From assembly GCA_963556695.1 (NCBI GenBank), contig CAUWAG010000018.1, forward strand, positions 620,001-684,000: 64,000 nucleotides of DNA. Reading direction: 5' to 3'. This DNA comes from Anthostomella pinea (taxonomy: Eukaryota; Ascomycota; Sordariomycetes; Xylariales; Xylariaceae). Below are positions 55,436 through 64,000 of this stretch, one piece after another. Within the stretch, counting starts at the first letter, position 1. Each line of letters opens with the position of its first letter. The position numbers were made by a program, and so were the translations under genes. The notes beneath the pieces were generated by a model. That model was not told where the DNA came from. It made no database searches and saw only the letters and a list, made by a program, of their open reading frames with translations.

Positions 55436-56974
55436 TCACCACCTGAACATCCTATATTGCCTTCTACCGTGTTGTACTAGGACGCGGCCTTTTAGAAACC
55501 CTTGTTTCACTCTCGGCCTCCTGCAAGCGGCTGCTCCTTCGCAGTAATCCAGAGTTGACCGGTTGTCGAGGGCTAAACCCATTCTTCTCCCGAGTCTTAG
55601 ACACCTTCGATGGATGGCCCGGACCAAGAGCAGGGTGTGCTTTTGGTGGAACCAGTCCACCCTCAGGGATAGCTCTCTCTCATGTTGTCGTAGTCTCTGC
55701 AGCGAGCTAGAGCTAGCCTCTGGATTGCTCCTTGTCAGCCGGCATCGTGCACTTGATGGCGAAGTGGAGTGGTTGTCACTGCCATTCGGTAATGGCGCAG
55801 GATCCATGGCTGCAGGTGGCCCTCGTGGAGATACGTTGGAGACAGCAGACAGTTGGCCATCATTCAGGCCAATAAGTGCTCCTCCGGCTGCAGGTTCATC
55901 GTCCTCGAGCACATCCGGGATGATAGCCGCAAGCGGTTCTTGGTGAGATACACTTAGGGGATCGGATGCTTGTCGACATGACTCGCCGGGAACGGAGGGT
56001 CCGAATATGCTTCTGGGAGGTACTTCGCCCGTTCCATACCCGCTCCTCTCGGGCGCGTTTGGCCGAGTAAGGACAGGAGGAGTATCGCCCCTCTCATCGT
56101 GGAGCACCTCCTCAACAGGACGTTCATGCTTCCATGACACCCCAGGCAATATACCCCATTTCATATTCCAAACCCCCCTCTTGACCCAGGTGTCCTTCAC
56201 TTCCTCGTATGCTCGTGTGTTTATATCGGGAGAGTCTGTGACAGCGGCCCCGTCAACTCTCTGTGCGCCTCGGATTCGCTCGCATTCTCTCGACACCTGC
56301 CATCATAATTGATAGAACGGACGTGAAGCCTCACGTTCGCGTTCTCGTACAGTCCGCCGCTCCGCGATCAGTTGCATATTGGCATTGCTCTTTGGTCGCT
56401 TCGGTTTTGGAGCCCGGGGACCAGGAAAACGAAATGGCGGCTCTTCCGCTTGCGAATCGGTTTCGTATTCAGATTCAAGCTCCGGTGGCTCTTCATGCTT
56501 CCACCGTCCTTCAGGCCTACCGTTCCACGACTCTGGGCGATTCCATTTGGGATTCCAGATGCCCTGCTCGACCCAGCGCTTCTTGATATTCTCTTCGCCG
56601 AGTTCGTAGAAGTCTGTACCGGCTGGTTCGCGACACGTCCCATTACGATCCGCTTCGAAAATCTGCCGTCTTTCTTCGTTCGATTGTGCATCAGATTGGT
56701 TTCGAGGTAATGATGCCAGATGATCGCGTCCCAGCTGGTCATTCTGCTCATCGCGCTGCTGTTGCTCATCGTCGAGCGGGTTAGGGCTTTGAGATCGAGT
56801 TGCGTTGGGCGACAGGTGAGACGTGGACGTGGACGATGGCGGCGATTCGCTGAATCGCCTTCTCGCACGAATGCCATAGAAAGGGGTCTCGACGGTATAA
56901 GGAGGGTTGTGGTAGACAGTACAGATGAACGGAGGAGCAAATGGATGCAGAGGGGAACGTGATGGAACATTCAT
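55436..56974 (-). CDS. Protein with duplicated WKHE-type motif, in-frame stop inside
   Basis: One reading frame on the minus strand covers 513 codons but has a TGA at 56303-56305. Before it lie 223 codons starting at ATG 56974 (MNVPSRSPLHPFAPPF). The region before and after the stop contains two copies of one motif: about residues 121-164 (ENIKKRWVEQGIWNPKW, then GRWKHEEPPE) and about 250-290 (YEEVKDTWVKRGVWNMKW, then VSWKHERPVEE). Text around the stop stays coding-like on both sides (EASRPFYQL, stop, WQVSRECERI). Either a 54-base intron (56297-56350, GTACGA donor and GGCAG acceptor, frame-preserving) removes the stop, or this is a nonsense mutation. The function is unknown; a first exon upstream of 56974 is possible. 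The second half is Pro/Ser/Arg-rich, ending QHGRRQYRMFRW. Confidence 0.6.
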
Positions 56975-57771
56975 CGCGCGGAGCTTTCTCAATCTGTGTC
57001 ACCAACAATGTAGTACCGATTCGTGGTGTCCTCAATGCTGTGCTACACATCCATTCGGTTGCCCCTGTGGCGTCCATCCATCAGCCAGTTCTGGCTACGC
57101 CGCTGCTGAGCTGACCCAACACAACCGCGCAACCAGCACTTCATCTGATCAGCTGAGCTGGACGATATCTGGTAGTCTTAGTTATGTCAGGTTATGTTCT
57201 TCGGTCTGAACTATTAGGTACACCACGGAATCCATATCACATGCCATGGTGGAATCTTCATGCAGGCTAAGACCCATAGTCTCTTCACAGGCTTCTCATT
57301 CCCCCCTGCGGGCAGCTTGTTGCCTCCAAGGTGGTTGTGAGGCGGGATTCGCCGTATGAGGATGTTACCACTTGGGCGTCCGGTTATTGGGCGCTTCTGT
57401 GAAACCTGCTGGTGGATATGGCGGATGTGTGAGTTGCGAAAGGGGCGCTGGCTCTGGTAGATAGTGCGTTGGGGTTTCGACTGTTGTCGTTGCTTCTGGG
57501 ATTATGGATGCGGCAAGAGTATCAAGCCGATACTTACGTGAGATCAGAAATATGGTAATGTGACGTACCACGACGATTCGAGAGGCCCGTCAGCAAGAGC
57601 GCGGCGAGGCAGTGATAGGGGGTTGCTGTCCTACCAGGAAAAGTGTGGGTTCATCTCCCAGACTACCAGGACTTGTGGCCATTCAGGGGTAGCCAGCAAC
57701 GGGAGCACGGTGCAATTGGTGAATTGGGGTGTATGTATCATAGTAGGAGCAAGCATATCACACCTTGGTAA
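56975..57771. other. Intergenic region
   Basis: No gene supported. A possible acceptor (ACACAG) at about 56994 could belong to an upstream exon of the previous gene. Confidence 0.4.
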
Positions 57772-57953
57772 GTGTCAAACAGAGCATGCGGGCTTTTAGA
57801 TGGGTGAAAACATATATTCTGGTGTAATCAGCCTTGTTGCTGTGTCTGTGTGAAAATCCTGCTGTGGGCTAAGTGGCCTAAAAATGCCCTATTGGCCTTG
57901 TTGGTGCACTGCCACCTCTCTTAACGCCACGGTGGCTTGCGCGCCATTCAACA
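57772..57953 (+). repeat. Left arm of an inverted repeat around a zinc-finger gene
   Basis: 182 bases from GTGTCAAACAGAGC to GCGCCATTCAACA. The same sequence, on the other strand and with few differences, occurs at 60039-60385 once the solo LTR there is removed. Shared blocks include GATGGGTGAAAAC, TATATTCTGGTGTAAT, GTGTGAAAATCCTG, TGGCCTAAAAATGCCC and GGTGGCTTGCGCGCC. Confidence 0.85.
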
Positions 57954-58280
57954 GTAAGAGAGAAGTGACATTTCTGATAGAACATGTGGAACGTAAGGAG
58001 CGAAAGTACTAAATAAACGACTGAAGTAAACAGAATTTTTTCCTTGATTGAACCAGCAGCATCCGCATTTCGCCGTCGCACTTCGTCTCGTGAGGAATAA
58101 CATGAACAAAGCAGGATCTGAACGAGTGACATGCAAGCCCCTTTCCCATGTATAAGCGCCAGTAAGTTAACAGCAAGACTGGCATACCCCTTCCCGGATG
58201 CATGGTCCTTGGACAATTGTGACAATTGTAGCAGTCCATCAGAGCGTGAAGTCGAATTCACCATTCTGATTGAACGGCGG

Positions 58281-59129
58281 CTATTCACCATTCTGGTTGA
58301 ACGGCAGCTGGAAAGTCTCGTAATTCTGCATTCCAAAGCCATGCACCAGGGCCTGATGCTCATCGAGATCGACCTGTCGAAGGTAGCCTAGATCACCCCA
58401 TTTGGGGCACCCGGGAACAAGGCACGGGAAAGGTGGCATGGGCTCAAGGGCAGGCTCGTTATTGGCGACGGCTGGTACCGGGTACCACTCGGGAGCCTGG
58501 TTCTGGAAGAACTCGCTGTTGATCACAACTGGTCCTTGCGGCGATGACGACTTGGAAGCCCTGTCCTGGAAGAGCTTGTCGACGGTATCGACATGGTGGT
58601 AGACTCTCAGATGTTGCGTGAGATGGTCGGCTCGCTTGAAAGCTTGGTCGCCAGTGTGCCTGTCGCAGTAGTGGCAGGGGTATTGAAGAGCATTGGCAGA
58701 GTTCTCAGAGATGTGTCGTTTGAGAGTGTCATGTCGAGTGAACTTCTGACCGCAGGTGCACCCGTATGGGCTGTGGCCTTTCTGTTTCCCATGCTTGCGG
58801 AGCTCGCCATTGGTGCTGAAAGGCCAGGAACATTTGATGCATTCGAGTACCCGCCCGCTTGCATCATGCACCCCAGCGTGGCCAAGGCAGGAGCTGATGG
58901 GTTATCAGCAAAATGTAAAAAAAAAAAAACCTTACCGTTCCTCCAGCCCTGGTAGCATCGCATGCGAAGCACCATCTTGGGCGGGAGGACCAGCAATTGG
59001 CTGCACGTTGTATGCAGAACCATGCAGGACGGGGTTGTCGACATGGTATTCGAAAGGGTTGTTGGCGAAGTTGTTGGCGAATGCGTTGTCGCCTGACTGG
59101 GAGTCAGGTACCTGGTTGTAGCCGGCCAT
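58281..59129 (-). CDS. C2H2 zinc-finger protein, smaller paralogue
   Basis: Two exons (58936-59129, 58281-58857) give 256 residues; the GTAAGG donor is followed by a long T-run, and the acceptor is TGCAAG. The N-terminal 65 residues are acidic and Asn-rich (DNAFANNFANNPFEYHV), like an activation region. Zinc fingers follow: CIKCSWPFSTNGELRKHGKQ, then CTCGQKFTRHDTLKRHI, then a longer finger CHYCDRHTGDQAFKRADHLT ending QHLRVYH, and a last CLVPGCPKWGDLGY ending HQALVH. The QHLRVYH motif and the first-intron sequence are shared with the gene at 62192-63727, so the two are paralogues. It is probably a DNA-binding regulator (inference). It lies between roughly 180-base inverted repeats. Confidence 0.8.
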
Positions 59130-60038
59130 GATGATGAGGCTCTGGGGTGTTGGAAGCTGGGGAATGAGACGAGATGATTGGCTGTACGATGGACAAAGCA
59201 TGGTAACCCGAGAGTGGGAATCACCATCATCTTGTCTTTGGGCCTGAATGGCTCGCAGAGGCGCAGATCAGGCTCTGCCTATGTACATGGTAGGTACTTG
59301 CTAGGCTGTGTAGGGCGGAATAGGGTGGAAGTCCTGCAGCTCACCCTATGCAAGCCACGCCTCATGCAGGCTATGCTACCACGTCGACTTCGAGTGGCAG
59401 AAGCTGCAAATGTGCAATTTGCGAACCAATGTGTGCCTTGTGGTAGCGGTACAGGGTCACGATAGGTGGCTGTTGGTCTGGATTCTGGAAGTTGCTTGAT
59501 TGAAAGAAGGGATGGGTGGTGTCCCCATCCCAGAAGTAGCTATCATCCCAGTTGGCTACAAATCAGGTACAGACGGGTACCCGTTGGGCTCCAAGGTACC
59601 TTGTATCCTGGTCCGTGACCCATCCGTCATTGTGGCTGGGAAATGGGTTGAGGAGCCACAAATGTAGGTATGCATACTGCTTTGCTTGCGTTTGCTGCCT
59701 AAGCCTCATCACTCTCAGTCTCTCACATCTTCTCGCCGCGCCGTCCTTGCCCTGAGCCTTCCCTTGAGGATGCCCGATGTGCGGTTTGCCGGTCCAGCTC
59801 TTCAGTAACTCAGGTCCATTCGCAAAGCTCGAATTTCCAAGGCCGGATAAGCCATTGACTTGTCATGCCTGTGAGAACGTCTTCGTCAGTCTGTGCTGCA
59901 TCCAATGTCGTATGCGTCGGCAGGTATTGCGTCGTCATGGCCGACCGAGTCGGACGCCACAGATAAAGTAGCTGTGTGCAGTACCCATCTGTGTATGTAA
60001 ACAGTATATGAATGGAGGTCAGCCTACGTACAACGTGT

Positions 60039-60385
60039 TGTTGAATGGCGCGCAAGCCACCGTGGCGTTCAGGGAGGTGGCAGTGCACCAACAAGGCCAA
60101 TAGGGCATTTTTAGGCCACTTAGCCTGTGACAATCAGGCCTGCAGCTGCGCTGGTCAGGGCTGATGGGTTGAAATATCTAGATTCAACGATATCTAAGGA
60201 AGAAGAGGCAAGGTCGGAAGAGAACGGGGAAGCTAGGGGTATATATGTACATAAATATGTGGAGGTATTATGTAATACCGTAACATAGCCCACAACAGGA
60301 TTTTCACACAGACACAACAACATCACGGATTACACCAGAATATACGTTTTCACCCATCTGAAAGCCCGCACGCTCTGTTTGACAC
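60039..60385 (-). repeat. Right arm of the inverted repeat, carrying a solo LTR
   Basis: Inverted copy of 57772-57953 interrupted at a TAGCC site by a 160-base LTR. Without the LTR and one TAGCC the two arms align end to end. Confidence 0.85.
60126..60285 (-). mobile_element. Solo LTR, 160 bp
   Basis: Begins TGTGACAATCAGG and ends CCGTAACA on the plus strand (TG...CA), flanked by the 5-base duplication TAGCC (60121-60125 and 60286-60290). It is absent at the same point of the left arm, so it is a clean insertion. On the minus strand a TATATACCCC motif suggests a promoter, and the strand was chosen on that basis. No internal retrotransposon sequence is nearby, so the element recombined out. 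Confidence 0.85.
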
Positions 60386-62191
60386 GTGTCGGGTGTTACA
60401 GGGCCCCCACTACTGACTTAGTGTATTATCGTACCAACGAACAGTCCATGGACCTTATTCCAGGATACAACAATGCCGTCATGTTCATACTGCACTCATC
60501 GGTTTACGGATCTTGCCCTCGGTAGCCAATGTGTGAAGTCCAACACAAGTGTGGGTTCCGCAACTACCACGATATGGACAAGCTCCGGGCGGACGTCGAC
60601 AGTATCCATTAGTAACATGCAGGAACACGTCAACCGCGAGCGGGATCTCGACACGAGCCGAGACTGCCCCTGTCCGGGGTTTGTAAGATGGACGAGATGT
60701 TGCAGCTGACGGTCCCGCCGGACCTGGCCGAAGATGGGGACATGGGCGGCACGTCCAGTGCTTCGACTCGATCGGGAAGCTGTCGACTAGGACGCCGGCG
60801 GACTGGAATGCCTGGGGTGCCGGTGGCCACAAGGACCCGGTGAAGTCGTCCACATAAAGGGCTTGCAAGCTTCCATAGTTTCAACATACGTGGTATATGG
60901 ATGAGAAGACTGACAGGGATGTGATACGGTGCTGAGGTGCATGAAACTGAAATGTGCGAGGCTTGGAAGCGCACGACAGAGGGCCATATCCTTGTCCTTT
61001 ACAAATATATGTCCCATACTTGCGTGCGGCAATGACTGTGTCTACTGGTCTGGGATGCGACAAGCTCTCTATGGTCGCTCAGTCTTCTCTGAGAACCATA
61101 AGACAGGCGGTTCCAAGGCAGTATTTGAACTGAGAGGTATCTAAAAGTGGCAGTGTTCGTCTTCGTGGAAAGGGGCTGCCAGACAACCCCCAATAGAGAA
61201 AAGAGGTAACAGTGCTGCAGCCAAGCCAGTAAGCAAGAATAACTCCAGGCCGTGTATCAAAGAGTGTCTTCCGAGCGCGTCAGGACAAGTTCGCAATGGA
61301 CCCATTGGACACCCTAGACCTTTGTTGCCCATGGTCACGAAGCTACAGGTACCGATTCGGGAACAGTAAGAAAGAGATATCCTATAATCAAGCCGTCATA
61401 TTCCGGGCCCGGAGTGAACATGAGCACCGCTCTCGATAGCAGCCGGCGCGTACCGCATGGACGTGAGGCATACCAGGGATGCTTATCAATCTTTAATGCT
61501 TGCTGGAATATACGGGTCAATCTGGTTGTTAGCTGACGATGTCGGCTTCTAGCACGGAGCCGACCCTAAGTAGGTCACTATAGGTGACTAGACTGTTATG
61601 TATATGAACTCCACATGTACGTGAGCAAATATGCAAGCGCAGGAACACGGTAGACTGATCGATCATATTCCAATGTCTTGAACCTATGGAGTTGGATGAA
61701 GGCGCAACGAATTGTTATTCTTTATTGAAAAAGGTACCACGACAAAATCCAATACAGCCACCAAAGACCGTCTGTATGACCTATTCCGCCTTGCCTGACT
61801 GATTTCAATCAAAAGATACCCAAGGGACAAAAGAATGAAACTTGCGTTGTTTGTGGATCGATAAAAATGGGGCATCGATGGATTGTAGGTAGTGAAAGTA
61901 GAAGCATGAGACAGTATCCTCCCCTCCTAGATGACAATAGTCAGAAACCGATGGGTGCAGACGAATTGTAGGTAATCAGGTTTTCCAATAGCAGTACGAT
62001 TCAACACGTAAGCTTTGACGCGAAGGACAGGATTAATTTAAAAAACGGGCCGAGAGAAGACCCAGACGAGCAAGGTAACCAGTACTCAAGTGATAGGACG
62101 TATGATAGAAAGCTGACAAGAGATTCAACGAGGCTAGTAAAACGACAATCCGGAGGAATTTCTAAATCTCAGCCCTGGTGAGAGCCTCAAG
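60386..62191. other. Intergenic region
   Basis: No gene supported. A GC-richer stretch at about 60540-60850 has coding-like composition (FDSIGKLSTRTPADWNAWGA) but stops in all frames, so it may be a gene relic. A weak partial match to the dispersed repeat (TCAATCTTTAATGCTTGCTG) lies near 61487. Confidence 0.4.
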
Positions 62192-63727
62192 CTACCCTCG
62201 CTTGGCACAATCCCATGCGCGATGGTGGAAAAGGCTGCGGGCAAACGGAAATCTGGCATCGCATGAATCGCAACGAAATTCGTGAAGGCGAACACTAGCG
62301 CAAGCCATCGTGTGAGAGGAAAGGCTCTGGGCAGACGAAAATTTGGCATCGCAAAGATCGAAAGGAAACTCGCGAACGCGAACGCTGGCCACATGTGCCG
62401 GCGCGTCCGGATGCTTGTCAGCCAAGTGCTTCATCAAGTCTTTCTCTCGCATGTAGCCTTTAGGCCCAACTCGGTCGCAGTTGTCCGCACTGCAGGGGAA
62501 TGTCGTCTCCTTGTGAACCTCTTTCATGTGCCTGCTGAAGTCGGCCTGCTTGGGGAACGGTCCTTGCTCAAGCTGCTCGCAGTCGTGGTGGGGACAGGTC
62601 AGGATCTGATTAGTTCTCAGGGACCTTTTCTTTGGGCACGCCTTCTCAATTTCCTCTGGATCAAACTTGTGATAGACTCGGAGGTGCTGAACGAGGTGGT
62701 CCCTTCGGGCGAAGGCATGTCTACCGCGATGAAGCTTGCAAAAGGTACACGCATGGGTTTTATCGCCTTTGCTGACAGATTTGATATGGCGATGAAATGT
62801 GTCGAGGCGTGCATACGACTTCCCACAAGAGCACGCGAAAGGACTGTGTTGATGGGTGTGTGCATGTGACTGAAGCTGACCCTGGCTGCGGAATGATCCA
62901 CCACACTCTGCACACGCGAAGGGTGAAGCATTGTCGACTTGACGGTGGTCTGTCACGTGTGGCTTGGATTCATGAGTCTTCAAGTGTTCGGCGCGTACGA
63001 ATCGACGACTGCAGCCTGCGTAGTCGCAGACCAACGTCGCGTGAAGATTGGTACGAGCATGAAATTTGAAGTACCACTGATTCGTGAATGTCTCATGGCA
63101 AACAAGACATTCCAATGCCGAAGCTGAAGCTCTGATGGCTTCTCCGGGCCCGGTGACTTCTTTCACGTTGTCATACTGGCCCATTGAAGGTTGATCATGG
63201 CGTTGGAAGTCGACAGGCCTGGAAAAGGCAGAAACAAGAGGCTGATGGTGAAATAGTGGGACTTACTGCTGTTCGTGGGTTGGTAAGGTTGGCTGGAAAC
63301 CCATGCAATGTGACCCTGGAGTAAGCGCGGTGCTGACACCCTTTTTGTTAGCAAATGTAAAAGAAAAAAGGCCTCACGGTTCCAGGGGTGCTGCATCATT
63401 AGCGTCAGGCAACGGCAGGCCGGCGTTGTAGTTGAAGTTGAACTCCTGTCCAATGACAGGCATGTCGCTGAGCCAGTTCATCTCGGAAGCGAGGTAGTTG
63501 GGGTCCGAGAGATCCTCCTGATTGGCGCCCCAGGAGGCGCCCTGGTCCGGGCCCTGGAAGCCGTCGTGCTGGTTGGGGGCCGAGAGGGCATCGAGGTAGC
63601 TGGGGTCGCAGAGACCCTCCGGATTGGAGCCCGAGAAGGCACCCTGGTCCGGGCCCTGGAAGTCGTGGTGCTGGTTGGAGGCCATGAAGGCATCGAAGTC
63701 GAAGGGGGCACCAATGTAGTCCGACAT
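62192..63727 (-). CDS. C2H2 zinc-finger protein, larger paralogue
   Basis: Three exons (63378-63727, 63267-63332, 62192-63218) give 480 residues with consistent phases. The N-terminus is acidic and Asn/Gln/Pro-rich with two copies of an about 30-residue unit (NQHHDFQGPDQGAFSGSNPE; NQHDGFQGPDQGASWGANQE). At least seven zinc fingers follow, including CLVCHETFTNQWYFKFHART, CDYAGCSRRFVRAEHLKTHE, CAECGGSFRSQGQLQSHAHT, CSCGKSYARLDTFHRHI, CTFCKLHRGRHAFARRDHLV ending QHLRVYH, CPHHDCEQLEQGPFPKQADF and CSADNCDRVGPKGYMREKDL. Two fingers near the C-terminus are incomplete (FDLCDAKFSSAQSLSSHTMA; CDSCDARFPFARSLFHHRAW). It is likely a nucleic-acid-binding regulator. The exon 2 choice (acceptor GTGTCAG) is the only one I found that keeps phase. 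Confidence 0.82.
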
Positions 63728-64000
63728 GTTGACAGGGGAGGCTTGCTTGAAGCGGCGAGAGCTTTGTGGATGTGCTGGATTGGTTGTGGTGGTGAGGCTG
63801 GCTGGCTGGTGAAGCTGTTGCTGCTTGAAGTGATGAGACGGAGTGCTGTGAGCTGGTGCAGAGGAGACGCGGGAAGCACCACGTATTTCTCTCCGGACTC
63901 ATATGAGGACCGCTGCTTTAAGCGGAAGATGGTCTGGGTACTTGATCGAGTAGGGCGGAAGGTGCTTGCGTGCAGACATATGTATGTCGGTGAGTGTGAG
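63728..64000. other. Upstream region of the last gene
   Basis: Promoter side of the larger zinc-finger gene. It shows C/A-rich minus-strand text (CACCACAACC near 63785) and no separate feature. Confidence 0.4.

Noticed and set aside
57772..60385. Inverted repeats read as the two LTRs of one retrotransposon
   Set aside because: LTRs of one element are direct repeats; these arms are inverted, and no reverse transcriptase or gag lies between them.
1..64000. CRISPR arrays, operons, Shine-Dalgarno sites or rRNA genes
   Set aside because: The window is eukaryotic nuclear DNA with spliceosomal introns; no regularly spaced identical repeats with unique spacers and no rRNA-like stretch were seen.

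Overview
The window looks like nuclear DNA of a filamentous ascomycete (Pezizomycotina, most likely Sordariomycetes). Genes are intron-poor, with short GT-AG introns carrying CTAAC-like branch points. Recognisable proteins include the cell-fusion protein Prm1, an INO80 subunit of the Ies2 type, a Pex14/Pex17-like peroxin, a DUF4470 protein and a Gag1-clamp (DUF4050) protein. Genes are scattered on both strands with large AT-richer gaps. Everything here comes from reading the sequence; no database search was possible.

Layout. 1-5 kb: a small conserved protein gene of unknown role, then a long gap. 5-7.5 kb: a small ORF and a wrecked amidase gene containing a dispersed repeat. 9-19.5 kb: a housekeeping block with a three-KH RNA-binding protein, a MetE-like zinc enzyme (minus), a Syntaxin-8-type SNARE, a small probable mitochondrial protein (minus) and a coiled-coil protein (minus). 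20.7-25.7 kb: a TPR/DUF4470 gene (minus) cut in two by a 2.2 kb Fot1/pogo-type transposon with TA target duplications. 28-36.5 kb: prm1, a peroxin gene (minus) and ies2. 38.7-40.3 kb: a basic, disordered protein gene behind three 31-bp tandem repeats. 42.3-44.7 kb: a 5'-truncated LINE with a 15-bp target duplication. 46-48.3 kb: another disordered nuclear-type protein. 50-52.9 kb: nested, AT-rich DNA transposons. 53-57 kb: a Gag1-clamp protein and a gene with a duplicated WKHE-type motif, interrupted by one stop. 57.8-63.7 kb: two related C2H2 zinc-finger genes, one of them enclosed by roughly 180-bp inverted repeats, one arm of which carries a solo LTR.

The housekeeping genes do not form a pathway cluster; they cover RNA binding, membrane fusion, peroxisome import, chromatin remodelling and nutrient signalling. 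The unusual content is mobile: at least five independent insertions can be read at base resolution or close to it. The best leads are the pogo insertion that splits a gene exactly in frame, the zinc-finger gene between inverted repeats, and a dispersed palindrome-containing repeat family with three copies.
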